Assembly: GCA_019137255.1 (NCBI GenBank)
Contig: WPDH01000245.1
Coordinates: 62,001-126,000, forward strand
Direction of reading: 5' to 3'
Source of the DNA: Corinectria fuckeliana
Taxonomy: Eukaryota > Ascomycota > Sordariomycetes > Hypocreales > Nectriaceae
DNA: 64,000 nt
Position numbers and translations under genes: made by a program. This document shows, in pieces, positions 1 through 12,617 of the stretch. Each line of letters starts with the position of its first letter. Position 1 is the first letter of the stretch. The notes below the pieces were generated by a model. It saw only the letters and a program-made list of their open reading frames with translations, had not been told where the DNA came from and did not search any database.

Positions 1-3000
1 GGGGCTAGGGCCTCTTCTTCTGTATCATTAAGCTGATTATGTTCTATTCAGCACGAGTATACCCTTTACGGTGAAGTTGTCGTTGTGCCTTGTCTTTCCG
101 TGGTCATCTACCCTGTCACGTATGACTGGACCTGATCAAAACATGGCCCACGTGAAATAGCTGTATGTTAGATGCGTGAAGCGACTTTTGTGAATTCTCA
201 TATCATTTTTAAGTCTGTTCATCCTGTCTTTTCTAGTGACGACCTGAACATATTGCCTCAAGCCTAACATGATTTCATTGGCCATCAAGCCTTCAAATAT
301 GCCAACCTTTGCTTTACCCATGTCCTCAATACATCACGATAGCCTTCATGATCTAAAATCAGGCCAAGTCAGGGATCAAGGCAGTATTTCTTCCATTTCG
401 AGGGTATGGCCCAGACACCGCTTCGACTACAGCGTTCAGCAACGACTCCTTTGATGAACACATCCCAATTTTATCCAAGACGACATTACGTGCCAGCTTT
501 GCTAGGTTTAAAGCCGATTCGAACTTTCATGTCTCGATCCTCGCTTTGATTTGATATAGGCTGAATTCCTACGATCATGTTGGTAGATCTAATGATGTGG
601 TTATAATACCCTAAGGGACAAGTATGACACGCTAAGGTTGGATGACTACTACGTATCATACCATGTTTTGCTTCGATATGACCAGTAGAATTGAGATGGA
701 GCGAAGTCTATATAATTTAAGAAGGAAATATTTCCATCTTTTAGTAATGAGTCTTGAGAGTTAAGGTTGAGAAATTATTGAATCGGGTCTATGTCTTGCA
801 GTTAAATGAAGGACTCAACGGCGGGCGGCGTTGTTCAATCTCAACTTGCGAGTTGGCCTATCACGGCTGACCTCTCTACAAAAAGCCGAGTAATTTCTCA
901 ACTGATATGTGATTTCATGTCGTTTACTGAGCTGACAACTGTTACTACTGTGCTAAGCTGTTTATAAGTGTCATTCAGATTAGATACCAGTACCCTAGAA
1001 CCTCTCAGTAGATAGTAAGCTCTTCACTCGAATGTTTGTTGGTAGCTGTAGTATAAGTCTTCCCTGTTTCTCTTCTATGGTGTCTGAGACATCTCCTCGA
1101 CCAAGCTTCTCATCGATGAAGAATATTGAAGGACGAAGTACAAAAGGTGACCAGCTTGCCACCGTCCCTAAGCTAATGCTTGCATCGATGCATCAAGTCG
1201 GAAGCACGGCATCCCCTTGTCTTGCAGCGGACTAAAAGTATCCCCCTCAGATCAGATACCCGCGTCCAGAATAGCCAACGATTGGATTGGAGTCTGTTGG
1301 GCCATTCCGAAGCCGACGCACTGAGCACATACATCTAGAAGCATCTCGTCAACAAGGATGCTCGGCAAGTAGCCGGCATCGGAACTACTTTGGTAATTAG
1401 CCTGCAAGGTTGGATCGCCTGCGACGTTGACTGGTTCGTCCGAGGCATCTCATATTTCCGCTGCCAGATCGTCGTTTCTCGGTCCCTCAGCCAAGGCAGA
1501 GTCAAACTAACATGTATTCCCCGTCAATGGAAGATACCACATGAGCCCTGTTGGAATGCATGGCGGGTGCATGACCGGAGATCTACGGCGAGTTGGGGGA
1601 ACAACGACAGCTAATATTCCAATATCAAAACGACATACAGTCAACGTTCGCTCCAAACCCATTCCCGGCATCACTGGTTCATCTAGACACACCATTATAC
1701 CATCACTGCAGTCCTGCGGTATGTTACAAACCTCTTGTGACCGGCGCATTTCTGTAATAGCAGGATCGGTTCGTTCGAGGTTGGAGAGCATGCCAAGAAC
1801 AATCCATGATTTTCTCAGTCGATCTTTTGTAGGAGGAAATGTGACTTACCCTGTTTGATGTTTGAAGTTATTAGCGTTTTCCGGTTCCATTGCACCCATG
1901 GCATATAGCTCCATCGTTCATGTCGGAACCTTTACAGACTTCGCAATTAGCAGACCTCGTAGCGATAGATGAAACAAAGGCTGTAACACTTTAAAGCGAG
2001 AGCTGCGGCTTGGGGTTTTTATTTATTATGCGGAGGAGGAGAAAAGTGGCGTGGTGCTGGTCAGAAGAAGAGCCAGCGATTAATCATCCGTGTGAGAGTG
2101 CGGGGGAAAGACCAGAACCAACCAGGAGTCAAGGTCGGGGTTGCAGCTTGAGCCGCATGTGAAGTATACAACTTTAGTTCAGCTTGGCTTGAATGTAGTA
2201 TGTGGTATGTGTTAATAGACTCTTCACACGCGACCATCAACGCTTGCGGAGGGGAACATTCACGGTGTGTAAATACGGTAGAGGCTTGGTCTGGCCCCAG
2301 ATAAGCCCGGCGCATCTTTTCTCTCTAGGGAAGTGCTAATGGCAGATTAGACAAGCGAGGCTAAGAAGAAACTACCGAGGCCATCGGGCAGAGTTCCCTC
2401 ACTGGGAAATTGTAAACCCCCAGGGCGAAGCCGTCGTCGCTGATCTGTCAGAGTGACACTATATGTAACCCTCTCTCCACCATTCATTCCATGCGGCCCC
2501 GCGGTCTGGGGATGGATATCTGGGGGTGTGGCGAACCTGGGGAAGACGGAGCAGGAACGCAGCACCGGGACTGCGAAGAACCGAACATTGAGCGAGCTCC
2601 GGCCGCTGGCATCCGGAGTTCGCATCCGCGTCTTCTGTCTCTCCCTCTGGGAATGTCGTCGTCGACTCCTTCCACTCGAGACGGACGCCCCGGCCCACCC
2701 GCGTCGCAAACTCTCCGGCACATGGCCAATGTCGACCTCGGGCGAGCGGCTCTGCGGCTCTGCGGCTCTGCGGCTCCACGTCACATCGACGGCAGCAATC
2801 GGGCTCCACGCCCCCCAGCCGCACTTGTTATCTCGACCTTGGAGGAATCAGGAATCAGGAATGGCGGACTAGCTCACCACCCTAGTTTCTCCGCCTTCCT
2901 CCGCGGGCCCCAGAATCATCGACACGTTTCTCCCCGAGCCGAAATCAAGCTGGTCTCCCTCCGTTGATAGGGATAGGTAAGTGGGGAACCGACGGCGCCC

Positions 3001-5057
3001 GCCCCCATGACCCGTAACTGCTGTGTGCTGGTGGATCAGGGCGTGTGCGTTGTGACTGGGCTTGGGCTTGGGCTGGGCGAGCTTCGGACCCTGCGCTATA
3101 TCGACAAAACGCCCGCTCACCGTTACAGGCAAGACGCAAGCCACGATTCGAGCCTTGAGCTCCTACGGAGTGGAGCCAGCTCCTTTCCTGGGATGATAAC
3201 GACCCAAGCCAAACACGGAGGGAAATTATAGGGCTAGAGTTGGTCGCTGCGGGATCGAGAAGCTGATTCGCCCGTCGAGCCGGTAAGCCCTCGTCCCCCA
3301 TCTCGGGGGCTTGGAGACTCGCCCTAGCCGTTTCCGCTGCAACCAGCACCGTGAGATTGGGCTAGTTGGCTAGCTCCCTCATCCAGGGCAAGGTCAGATC
3401 GAAGCGTGGTTCGTGGTGAGCGATCAAGGTTCGCGAGTCCGCCTAATGCGTCGACGGTTTATTGGAACGCCATGTAGGTAATGCACGGCGTCGCCAATCC
3501 CAATCGGACAAGCAATCACATCTTCTAGATACGCGGTATGTACATAGCTATAAGAGACGATGCGCCAATATATGAGTAATCGGATAGCTAGCTCAATGCG
3601 ACGTCGTCGGGGAATTGAAGCATCATAATCACATGCCAAATGCCCAATCAGCGCAGGGGCACGCTCAACGTGCATAGCGAAGGTGCGATTTGGCTTCGTT
3701 AGTTGGTGCTTGGGTCACATCATGTCTTCGATACTCCAGAGATCATTGCATGTGACTGTGACCAGTTTCTCGAGCCACGTTCCGCGTTATCGCGAGGCTT
3801 GCGATGGGCCTCTCCATCGCCCGGAGCCCCTCGAAAGGCCTATATCAAGTTGCAGAACCCTGCAGGACGAGGGGGACTAACAGCACAAACCTGGACTATC
3901 AGGATATTTGAACCTTGGGTTTATCAGAGTTTGGTCCATGAAGCCGAATCCCGGGTTTTGACTGCATCATAGACGGTTAGATTCTCTCTGGGTGCTTCAG
4001 CCGACTCGTTCTCGTTGATGGCATTCACCCGTCCGGCAGATGGAAGCTTTTCGCCCGGTTAAGCGGATGTGCAATGCTGTCTCATTTATTAAACTCACTC
4101 TCCAGATGACAGTTCCACTGCCGCAAGGAGACAAGTGTCTAATATGAGCTACGATAAATATACGTCTAACATTCCAATCCGTCTTCACATGTCGTTGCGA
4201 GAGCACTTTCTCCACGCGTCAATCCAACTCATACATACGGGTCATAGACGCAACATGATGCCACACTGACGTGAGCTTCTACTATCGTGTAGACAATCCA
4301 TGACGCAAACCGGCATGGCCAGTTCTGCTTCGACGACGTAGTTAGATACATAGTAGATGGCTTGTGATTGTGATCTAGGCGATGAGGGTGCTGTCAAAAG
4401 GCCAAAATTGGTACTCACACGTGGGAGACTGGTCAGGGATCTAGCGTCCCTGTCTAGTTTATCTTCCGAAAGAGGCGTGCGTAGCAGTCGCAGGCATTTC
4501 ATCCCATGGCACATATACATAGTCCATATCTAGACCCCACGAGGTGAGAAAGCTGATAGACTCACTAAAACGGGCATCCCACGCTCTCGGAAGCAAGCTA
4601 AGAAGAGAAATCCCACACGAGCAAAGCCAACGCGAAGGGCGAAGGGCGGTTCAGCCTACCATGCGCAGGATCGAAAACCACTAGGGTCCGCGCAGTTGTG
4701 TCCGTTGCAGAAACGAGGCTGAGGCAAAATGTAGTAGGAGCTGGCAGTAATTAAACAAAACAGTACGCTTGCTTTTTACCAAGAAGTTGTAAGACATAGG
4801 TACCTACCTATATGCACTACCCGTTTGACCGTTATGTATCTTTGTGCAAATTTTGCACTGCAACAATAACCCTGAGACCAATAAACACCTTTTGGTCCAT
4901 CCGAGTCGTAGAAGGCAACGTTCCTTAAGACGTCATCCCCGCATCTCAACCTCAGCTGCACTGTTAGCTGTATCAATCAACTTGTTTCCAGTCGCGTCCT
5001 AAGCCGCGCAATACACCGACGCAGTCTCCATTTGTGACTTGATGCCAGACCGCAGTC
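1..5057. other. Gene-poor left flank
   Basis: I find no gene I can defend here. The first 2 kb is visibly richer in A+T and broken by stops in all frames. The only coding-like stretch is the minus-strand frame at about 1252-1791, listed separately. Between about 2350 and 3350 the DNA becomes GC-rich and carries several overlapping frames on both strands. They show no domain, codon pattern or splice structure that favours one of them, so I treat them as chance. From 3400 to 5057 I see only short unrelated frames and, at the end, the upstream region of the F-box gene. Confidence 0.6.
1252..1791 (-). pseudogene. Possible decayed coding region
   Basis: One minus-strand frame runs from 1791 down to a TGA at 1252-1254 and is broken only by a TAG at 1507-1509 and a TGA at 1450-1452. 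The part after the second stop reads like ordinary protein, including the motif LVDEMLLDVCAQCVGFG, and the TGA sits where a CGA (Arg) codon would fit, as expected after a C-to-T change such as RIP. The TAG could instead belong to an intron end, but I cannot build a convincing donor. I do not recognise the family. It may be the decayed 3' part of a gene or a chance frame in a lower-GC region. Confidence 0.25.
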
Positions 5058-6161
5058 ATGACACTTCAACAACCGTTCTCCGATGAGCTTGTCGAGAAGC
5101 TCACTAATCCTTTCGCGACCGACATCCTATCGCATTTTCCAGAACTACCTCCAGCCCGGCCTTCAACGATACGCCGAACCTCCCCTCGCACGTCTTTGGG
5201 TCTGCTCGACAAGCTTCCTGCTGAAATCTTGCTGCTCGTCCTCGGTTTCCTCGACTTCCTATCCTTATCGCGAGTTTCGCGTGCCTCGCTGAAAGGAAAG
5301 GCCGTGGTGGAGAATCTGGCAATCTACAAATCCATCATGGCACACGTGCCAGAGGTTTTAGCCGCCCTTGGGAGGACGCGCACACTCGGGCTTCATTCCG
5401 CAGCCCTAATCGATGCCACTCTCCGGTCAGGCACATGTGCCTACTGCTCGGCATTTGGCGGCTTCCTGTTCCTACTAACCTGCGAGAGAGTCTGCTACGA
5501 TTGTCTCAAGGAGAGCCGAGCCTTGCAGATGTTGACACGGACCCGCGCCATGGATGTCTTCGGCCTAACGAAAAGAGAACTGGACGAGGTCCCCGTTTTG
5601 CACAGCGTCCCTGGTCAATATGGCGTTTGGGTACATGCAAGAGTTGAACGGATTGTCAGCGTGAAGCAGGCTAAACAACGAGCGCTTGAGGTCCACGGGA
5701 CCGTCGAGAACCTGGCGAAGTTCCTGCCACTTAGACATTCTGACCATTACGCGGAGTACAAGGGCTTGCAAGAGGCGCCTCTGCACCGGCTGGGGAGCGA
5801 TATATCGCAACGTGCATCGTTGAGGAAACAGAGATTGTTTGGCACGGGTTTTGTTCGCTTCCCCCACTTGGCCGATGATCTCTCAAAGGAATATGGGCAT
5901 TTGTGCCTAGGATGTCATGTTTGGTTGCATCGAGTTGAGGGGACCAATATCGAATCCTCGTCATGGCGTAGCATCAGATCCCAGAGTGCTGGACTAGAGA
6001 TTCCGCCATACAATTTGCTCTACGCACTGCGAGCTCGATTATGGAAGATGGAAGATTTTTTAGAACACCTCCAAATGTGCAGCGGTACAGACTGGTTGCT
6101 TGAGGAGGAGTATAGATTAGATGGGGTTAGGCAGATGGTGGTATATCTTCAAAGTACGTAG
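5058..6161 (+). CDS. F-box domain protein
   Basis: A single 367-residue frame, written here as intronless. Residues about 48-80 form an F-box (LGLLDKLPAEILLLVLGFLD), the Skp1-binding module of SCF ubiquitin ligases, so the protein is probably a substrate-recognition subunit. Cysteine pairs at 127/130 and 146/149 (CAYC and CYDC) resemble a small zinc-binding knuckle, and a CLGC pair occurs further on. Fungal F-box proteins of this type are numerous and rarely characterised; the substrate cannot be inferred. The start is the first ATG of the frame, just ahead of the conserved region. The stop lies 5 nt after a donor-like GTACGT at 6154, and a CACAG acceptor ends at about 6222. Splicing there would give a C-terminus about 15 residues longer, so the last residues are uncertain. 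Confidence 0.8.
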   Translation: MTLQQPFSDELVEKLTNPFATDILSHFPELPPARPSTIRRTSPRTSLGLLDKLPAEILLLVLGFLDFLSLSRVSRASLKGKAVVENLAIYKSIMAHVPEVLAALGRTRTLGLHSAALIDATLRSGTCAYCSAFGGFLFLLTCERVCYDCLKESRALQMLTRTRAMDVFGLTKRELDEVPVLHSVPGQYGVWVHARVERIVSVKQAKQRALEVHGTVENLAKFLPLRHSDHYAEYKGLQEAPLHRLGSDISQRASLRKQRLFGTGFVRFPHLADDLSKEYGHLCLGCHVWLHRVEGTNIESSSWRSIRSQSAGLEIPPYNLLYALRARLWKMEDFLEHLQMCSGTDWLLEEEYRLDGVRQMVVYLQST

Positions 6162-9100
6162 CAGTGTCGATAGGCTTCGTGAATGGCATACACCATAGCT
6201 TTTGGGTGCGGATATTTTCACAGCTCTGTGTCAAGCTCTTCAAGGGACAACTAGGATGCGACAACAGTTAATCTAGGGCAAACTACTACTGTTTTCCCCA
6301 GGTGACTTATGCTGCGTTGCTTGGGCACCGGCCACGTTGTCAGCGAAGTCCCTGCTGCATCGCCTCGTTGAGGGAGGTACCAAGGTAGGTAGCCAGACTA
6401 AATAATAAGAAACGTGGACGGTAAGACGGGTAAGCCGACGCGCGTGAAAGGCGGTGCTGCATATTACTGCATCCAGCTGCCGAAAAGTAATATGAGTAAT
6501 GGATACGTAACTACGTGTCTCGGGGGAAACAGCTGTTAATAGAATGGAAGATGGAAGAAGCCCGCCGATAGCCTGCTCGGCATCGCTGACGCAAGCATCC
6601 TCAGGTATGAGCATCAGCATCAGCATCGGCATCGGCATCAGCATCAGCATCAGCAGCTAGCCTAGTGACAACCATACGCCATATTGGATGCTCCCCTCGA
6701 AGTCCAGTCCCGTCCCGTGCGACGACTCCCCACACCCCACCCCCGTAGAGAGAGCTCAGCCAGCCCGTCATCCACGTCCCCATCTCGCGGGGCCGGGCGT
6801 GGGGGGGGGAGGATGCGTCAAGGGTTGCATCCCTCCTTTGGTCTTTTGGGGGCTCATCGACTCCTTGCGCCGCGGCGCGGTCGTCTCCAGGGAATCCTGT
6901 CGTCACTCCTCGGCTGATGGTGACATCCGGGCGTTCCCCTTCCCGAGCTTCCAGCAAACAAACCGAGCCGTGCCCGCGCCCGCGCATCATCCTGCCCTGA
7001 TGATCGCCTAGTTCGCCAAGTCGCCAAGTCCCCAAACGCCTCCTTTCCGGGGAAAGCTTTCCTCCCCTCTCGCCCGCCAATCCGTTCCCTCGCGGCTTGC
7101 CGGAAAGCCCAGGCGCCAGGTTCGCGGTAGTGACGATTTATTAACGGGGGCTGGCTACCTGGCGCATAATAATAAAAACACGGCATCCATCTCCCTCCCA
7201 GCTAAAACTGTTCGATGCGAGCCAACGGCTAGCTGGCGATAAGGCTAGCGCCAAAAACTGCCTCTCTCTCTCCATCACTCTCCATCAGGGGTTTGCTTGT
7301 TGCTTGGGTGCTTCCCGACCAAGCCCCAGACTCTGGCTCCTCAGGTACCTCAGGGCGTGTCCCGTCGGCTATGCTATCCGGGGCTTTTGCCTGTCTGCCA
7401 TAGGGGAGATCCTTGCTTCTAGTCTAATCAAGCTACCCAACTTGGCCAAATGGCAGAAAAGCCGACGGGCGGGCTTCTACTCCCGGTTGAGTTGCGAGGA
7501 AAGACAGAACTCCCTCTTTTCTCGGCCCATTATCCGCCCTTGTCATCGGCTCGTCTCCGGCGTCCCATGGAAGCACAACAACAAGGGCGGGCGTGATACG
7601 AGACACGGCAGGACAGCCCTGGTGTTTGTTTGCTTTCTCCTTTTTTTCTCCTTCCTTTTGCCTTTGACCCTCTTACAGGGTCTTGGACGGAATATGAGAG
7701 GAGGACTATCTTGAGGCCAGCCAGCGGACCCCACCCCCACACTGAGGCCACACTGAGACGGGCTTCTTGCCTGTCTCCCAGGTACTTTGCACTATTAGCA
7801 CTGTCGCTATCTGGGCTTTGAGACAGGGCGCTGCACTTTCACGCACGCGCGGGCACAGGCGAAGCTGTGACGGGCGCTGTTGTTGGTTGCGCCTGGGTCT
7901 GCCTGTCTCGTTGGTGGTGGTGCAGGAACCGACTGGGAGTACCTGGGCCGTGGCATTAGAGGCGCCAAAGCGGACGGCACAGATGATTTCTCATCGAAGC
8001 GCTCGAATGGCTTAATGCGACCCCTCGCATCATCATCTGCCGTAGCTGGGTGGGCTGAATCCCGCTCGCGGACGTCAGCGTGGCTGGATCAAGATCAGGT
8101 TGTCGACCCGCGATGCCGTCCCATCAAACTGGCCACCCGTCTTTGTTTACCCCTTCACCTGGTTGACTGGTCAGGTCCCTGCGCCGCCGAACCGCCTCTA
8201 TCCGGCATGTGCAAGTGCAGATTACTCGTCAGCTTTGGGCTCAGCTACCTATCTGATCTGACTTGGCCCCCCATCCTTGTCATCGAGATTCGCCCGCCCG
8301 CCCTGAATCAGAAGAAGACTGCGCTGGCAGATTCCCCTCTCTTCCCCTGTACTGATGCCATCCAAGAGAACCCGCGCGGAGGGATTTGACTTTTGCCATC
8401 GAAAGGTTGGACACTAATTTCCATGGAACGGCATCGTCCTCGGGCGTTAACTGACAGCGCAGTATCTAATCGTCATAGCGATCACCGGCGGCCCCTAGGT
8501 CCTCCCCGCGATACGGACCATCCACACACACCACCCAACACCCCAGACTTTTTTTTTTTATCGCAAGCCTCCATGCAGATACCCCGAAGAGTTGCCCTCT
8601 TTCACACCATGCCAGGCGACCTTTCAGCGACCTCATTCGCTAGCGCCGTCTAGCGGTGAAGATGGAAGATGGTAGAAAACTGCCTTGTCCACCCACAAAC
8701 CTCTCGAATGGTTGCAAAAGGGCTTGGGAAAAGTAAACAAATATCCCAAAACCGAAACGAGTGTTCCACGTAGGGCACACCACACTTCTGCGTACTCTTA
8801 GAAATGAAGCGTGACAGTAACGTTGTCTGTTGACCGACGTTCCAGGCCGGTGACGGAACGGCGAGCTCGCCGGGTCTAACGCACGGGGGGGAGGAAGATT
8901 CCGTCTACGCCGTCAGGAAGATTCCGTGTAGAATAGCCGAAATCCCTCGCGGTCCAACCGGCCATCGAAACCCCGGCGGCCATGGTTTCCCATTTCCAAA
9001 CTTCCCCGTGTTGGGTTGTGGACCGGTTTCGAAACCCGCAACGTGGTTCCTGACGCTTGGGTGAGAGGGTAAGAGAGAGCTGAAGAAATATTCCTCCGCA

Positions 9101-10920
9101 ACAAGGCGCAGCTCGCCAGAAGCCTCGCCTCGGGAAGCGCTGACGTGATCCCGCCGGGTGCTAGTGTCGCGAATACGCTTGAGTGAGTGTGAGTGTGAGT
9201 GTGGTGTTTGCCTTTTCGTACGCATGTGTGATCGCCCTCCTCCCCGCGACGGTACAGATACCCCAAGCGGACAAGCAAATGACCGTCTGGGGCAAGCGGG
9301 CTGGTGTAGCTTCAACATGGTCCAAGGGCAGCTAAGCTACTACCTACGGACCAGTCTCTCTCAACAACATCTCGACTTTCATTCTCTCCCTTTCCGCCTT
9401 GCCGGTGGCCTGTTACGACATCCGCAGCCTAAGTAAGGGAGGTAGCACACAATGCGCAGGTTGCATTCGCCCGATAAACTTGTATGCACAAACGAAGCCT
9501 GGGACACGAGGCGCCCCCAGCGCCGGCGCCGCGACAGTTGCACGACGACACCCAGCCAAGATGGCCCCTCCATCCCAGCGATTAGCGAACCACCTCAACC
9601 TAATAAGCGGCCTGTTGCGGTACTTGGGACGAAGCAGTTGAGCTGAAAGCCCAAGGCCAGATCGCGTTCAGCACCACCCTTGCCCTGCCCTGCCGCGTTA
9701 GGTTGCCCTGCTCTCGAGACCACGACCACCCCCTAATCAAAGGGTTGTTTCCTCGCAAGTTATCTCGTTGAGAGGTCATCTAGGCGACTTCCATGTGACG
9801 ACAAGGCGAACATCTGACTTTTGGGGGGCCGCCAGGGGGTGGGCTACAATGCGGCATCAGTGTGGATGCTGGTCACCTCAGCCATCATGTGGGGTGAATG
9901 GGGGGGACAGACCGGGGGGACGCTTCATGTGAGTGGGAGGGGTGTAAACGGCATCTGGGTGGCATTGACTCACAGGTCCCCCCGGTCCCGCGCAGCACAC
10001 AGCACAGCACCGGATTGTGAATTTTTCGGATAGAAGCTGCCTGTGAGGACCACCTCTAGGTACCTTGACTACCTACTGCTAAGGCATAGTGCCTTGATGT
10101 CGTCGACGACTGCGGTTCCGCTTTGGAAATTCCTGGGCTTAACTAGCAGATAGCGTCATTTGCAGTCCAAAGACATCCATCCCCTCGGTCTCAGTCCGTG
10201 CCGGACTCTCCGCGTCACCTCACATTTGTGACCCAGGCAGTTGAAGTCATGGAGTGGACGCGAAGTGAGTCGTCATGGAAGAGTAGTTATTAATCATTGC
10301 CTGATTTACATTTCGTTTCGCATCTGTGTCTATCGAAAGCAAAGGATTGCCCCGCCCCTTGCCCCGCCCTTGTGCCATTCCTGGTCCCTGCAGAGCAATG
10401 CACCGCCGAGGGGCATGTGTGCAAAGCAATGATAACAAGAAAATCCAATAAAAAACAATAGGCGAAGAGAAACGTTGTAAACAGAATTAATTGTAGCTTT
10501 CAAAGCAAACAGAGTCGAGTTTTTAAAAACAAGGAATAACACTGGTATATCACAATATACTTTGCTTTTCCGGCCGAGGTATGGTGGTCCCGACAGCCCC
10601 GAGGCAAGCCCGAGGGAAATCCAAGTGCTCCGCAATTCGACAAGTCTAGTCCACCATCTCCTCTCGAGAAAGAAAAAGGGAAAAAAAAAGATAAAAAGGC
10701 CTCCTAAAAAAGGGCGGGACTGAGGTCTGACGTCCTATCAGCCCGCTCAGTATCTGGGGCCTCTTCACAAGTGCCGCCCATGTCCTCGCCGATTGCTCAA
10801 CTGATGAGGGAAAATTCGGTTTCCATGTAGTAACCCATAAACGCCGTCTCCTTCTAAACCTCTATAGCCCAAGTTCGTCATCAATTCGTTGGTAGCGCTA
10901 AGCCATGGATGTGGTCTGCC
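6162..10920. other. Intergenic region between the F-box gene and creA
   Basis: I see no supportable gene. It contains a 6-bp tandem repeat (6611-6652), GC-rich stretches with overlapping frames on both strands around 6600-7190 and 7300-8400, a short GAGTGT repeat near 9178, and many small frames without domains. The last part (about 10430-10920) is A-rich in places and is probably the 3' untranslated and terminator zone of creA, whose stop codon is at 10921-10923 on the minus strand. Confidence 0.6.
6611..6652. repeat. 6-bp tandem repeat, 7 units
   Basis: Seven consecutive units of GCATCA or GCATCG followed by GCAG. The period is a multiple of three, so it produces repetitive frames on both strands, which should not be taken as a gene. 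Confidence 0.9.
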
Positions 10921-12174
10921 CTACATCCGATCCATGAGGTCGCCGCCAGCCAGGCTTCCGGTTGCTGAACTCCTGCCGCTGTGGCTGAACCCGTTGTCTG
11001 ACAGCAAGTCCTGGACCGCCACCTTCGGTACCTGAGGAACGGGGAGCTTCCTCTGAGATCCGTCGGGCCGGCTGATAATGTCGGTTAGCGACATTCCGGT
11101 GGTCCGGGGGGCTGCAGTCGGCGGAGGCGTCTGAAACTGGCTGTGCTCCAGGTGGGGTTCCATCGGGGCGAGAGCAGGCGTGGTGTTGTGTTGCAGTGAC
11201 AGGTTGCGTAGGCTGGGGAGCTCGTAGCCAGAGAAAGGTCGCAGACGCGGAGAGTGGGCAGGCGTGGCGATGGGAGTGTGGTCAGGGGTAGGAGACAGAG
11301 AATCATGGGAAAAGGTGGGCGACGAGGGAGCTGTTGAGTTGGGCGAGTTCGGTCGCGACCTCTTGGCATGTCGGAGAGCACCGTTGTAGTGGTCATCGCT
11401 GGGATCGTCGTTGGAGTGAGTCCGGGACATGTGGTAGGCGGACAAAGTCGGCAGGTGGCCTCGCGAGCTGTGAAGCCCATGGCTGTAGTAGGGGTGGTGG
11501 CGCGAGTTGTGATGGTTGGGGGGAGGGGGAGCAGTGAAGCTCTCTCGCTCGACCTGCGCGACCTGAGTAGCAGCCTTGGCCAGCATGGAAATGTCACCGC
11601 CGCGGCTGTAGTGAACAGCCGAGTGGGGGAGTGCGAATGTCGAGTAGGAGTGGGGAGGAGAGACATTGGGCGAAACCATAGTGGAAGTGGGAGCGGAGCG
11701 GATCGTCTTGGGAGCGGGAGGCGGCGCCATCATTCCCTCAGAGTGCATGTGCGGCGGGAGACCTTGATGCTGCTGGTGCTGCTGATGTTGCTGGTGCTGC
11801 TGAGCCTTGTTGCCTCTCCTCGAGTTGGGGTTGTTGTGAATGCGGGAGTGGCGGGTGAGCTCATCGGAGCGAGAAAACTTCTTGCTGCAGCCGGGGAACT
11901 GGCAGGCGTGCGGCTTCTCGCCCGTGTGGGTGCGGATGTGACGAGTCTGGTGCTCCAGGCGGTGGAAAGCCTTATCGCAGAGGGGGCACTTGTAGGGTCG
12001 AGGCAGCTCGTTAGAGCTGTCCGAGGACTGGGTGCCAGGGAGAGGCCCGTTGGGTTTAATGACGGTAACCGCTGCGGTAGCCATGTCGGTGTCACCCTGG
12101 TCGATGTCCTGTTCTGGTGATGAGGCGGGATTCAGGAGGTTGGAGAAATCCACGGCCGACTGTGCTCGCTGCAT
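10921..12174 (-). CDS. creA: Carbon catabolite repressor CreA/Cre1, C2H2 zinc-finger
   Basis: A 417-residue frame without introns. It is the DNA-binding repressor that shuts off genes for alternative carbon sources when glucose is present, acting in the nucleus at SYGGRG sites. Two C2H2 fingers are seen: C63/C66/H79/H83 (YKCPLCDKAFHRLEH) and C91/C96/H109/H113 (HACQFPGCSKKFSRSDELTR), the Mig1/CreA arrangement. A His/Gln repeat follows the fingers, then Ser/Pro-rich sequence, the conserved block with ELPSLRNLSLQ, and a C-terminal region with MSLTDIISRP. The length is near that of other Sordariomycete Cre1 proteins. I start at the ATG of MQRAQSAVDFSNLLNP, the conserved N-terminus; the frame continues 10 codons upstream but only to a GTG. 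A cluster of SYGGRG matches lies 440-600 bp upstream, consistent with autoregulation. Confidence 0.97.
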   Translation of the reverse strand: MQRAQSAVDFSNLLNPASSPEQDIDQGDTDMATAAVTVIKPNGPLPGTQSSDSSNELPRPYKCPLCDKAFHRLEHQTRHIRTHTGEKPHACQFPGCSKKFSRSDELTRHSRIHNNPNSRRGNKAQQHQQHQQHQQHQGLPPHMHSEGMMAPPPAPKTIRSAPTSTMVSPNVSPPHSYSTFALPHSAVHYSRGGDISMLAKAATQVAQVERESFTAPPPPNHHNSRHHPYYSHGLHSSRGHLPTLSAYHMSRTHSNDDPSDDHYNGALRHAKRSRPNSPNSTAPSSPTFSHDSLSPTPDHTPIATPAHSPRLRPFSGYELPSLRNLSLQHNTTPALAPMEPHLEHSQFQTPPPTAAPRTTGMSLTDIISRPDGSQRKLPVPQVPKVAVQDLLSDNGFSHSGRSSATGSLAGGDLMDRM

Positions 12175-12617
12175 GTGAAGCGGCTGTTGACCCGTCGCTT
12201 GCACAAGGGGTCCTAAGTTTGGGTGGTGGTTGAAGATGAAGGTCCGCGGAGGACGATCGGATAGTCGGCGGCAATGAGTTGCGTATCGTCACGGTGTTGT
12301 GCTGCAGCGTTGGTAGTGAGTGGATGTTGACGGATGGAAGACCGAAGAGGCGAAGGATTTCCTGAGCGTCTTTGGAGGGCGAGCGACTGCAGGTTGGAAA
12401 AGCTGGGGAAGTCTGGAGGGATCTGGATGATGGCAGTTTGGTGGACGGGAATCTTTGGATGAGGAAGGGGACGGGGGGATCAAATGGTTATAAAAGGACG
12501 CCGGGCTCGGCCGGGTCGGTACCCACGCAGCACAGCATAGCGCAGGGCATGTAGCGAGGGTTGGGTACCTGAGCCCGCTGCAGGCAGCGGTAAAACAGGA
12601 GCATTCAGGGCAGGTCG

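Noticed and set aside
1507..1791. Possible cytochrome P450 K-helix region (PGMGLER)
   Set aside because: The similarity needs gaps and lacks the ExxR and heme-binding motifs.
2347..2967. Several overlapping frames of 80-158 codons on both strands
   Set aside because: All lie in one GC-rich stretch where stops are rare; no domain, signal peptide or splice logic favours any of them.
6601..7186. Minus-strand frames of 110-159 codons
   Set aside because: One includes the hexamer repeat and the others are Arg/Gly/Pro-rich low-complexity sequence, as expected for chance frames in GC-rich DNA.
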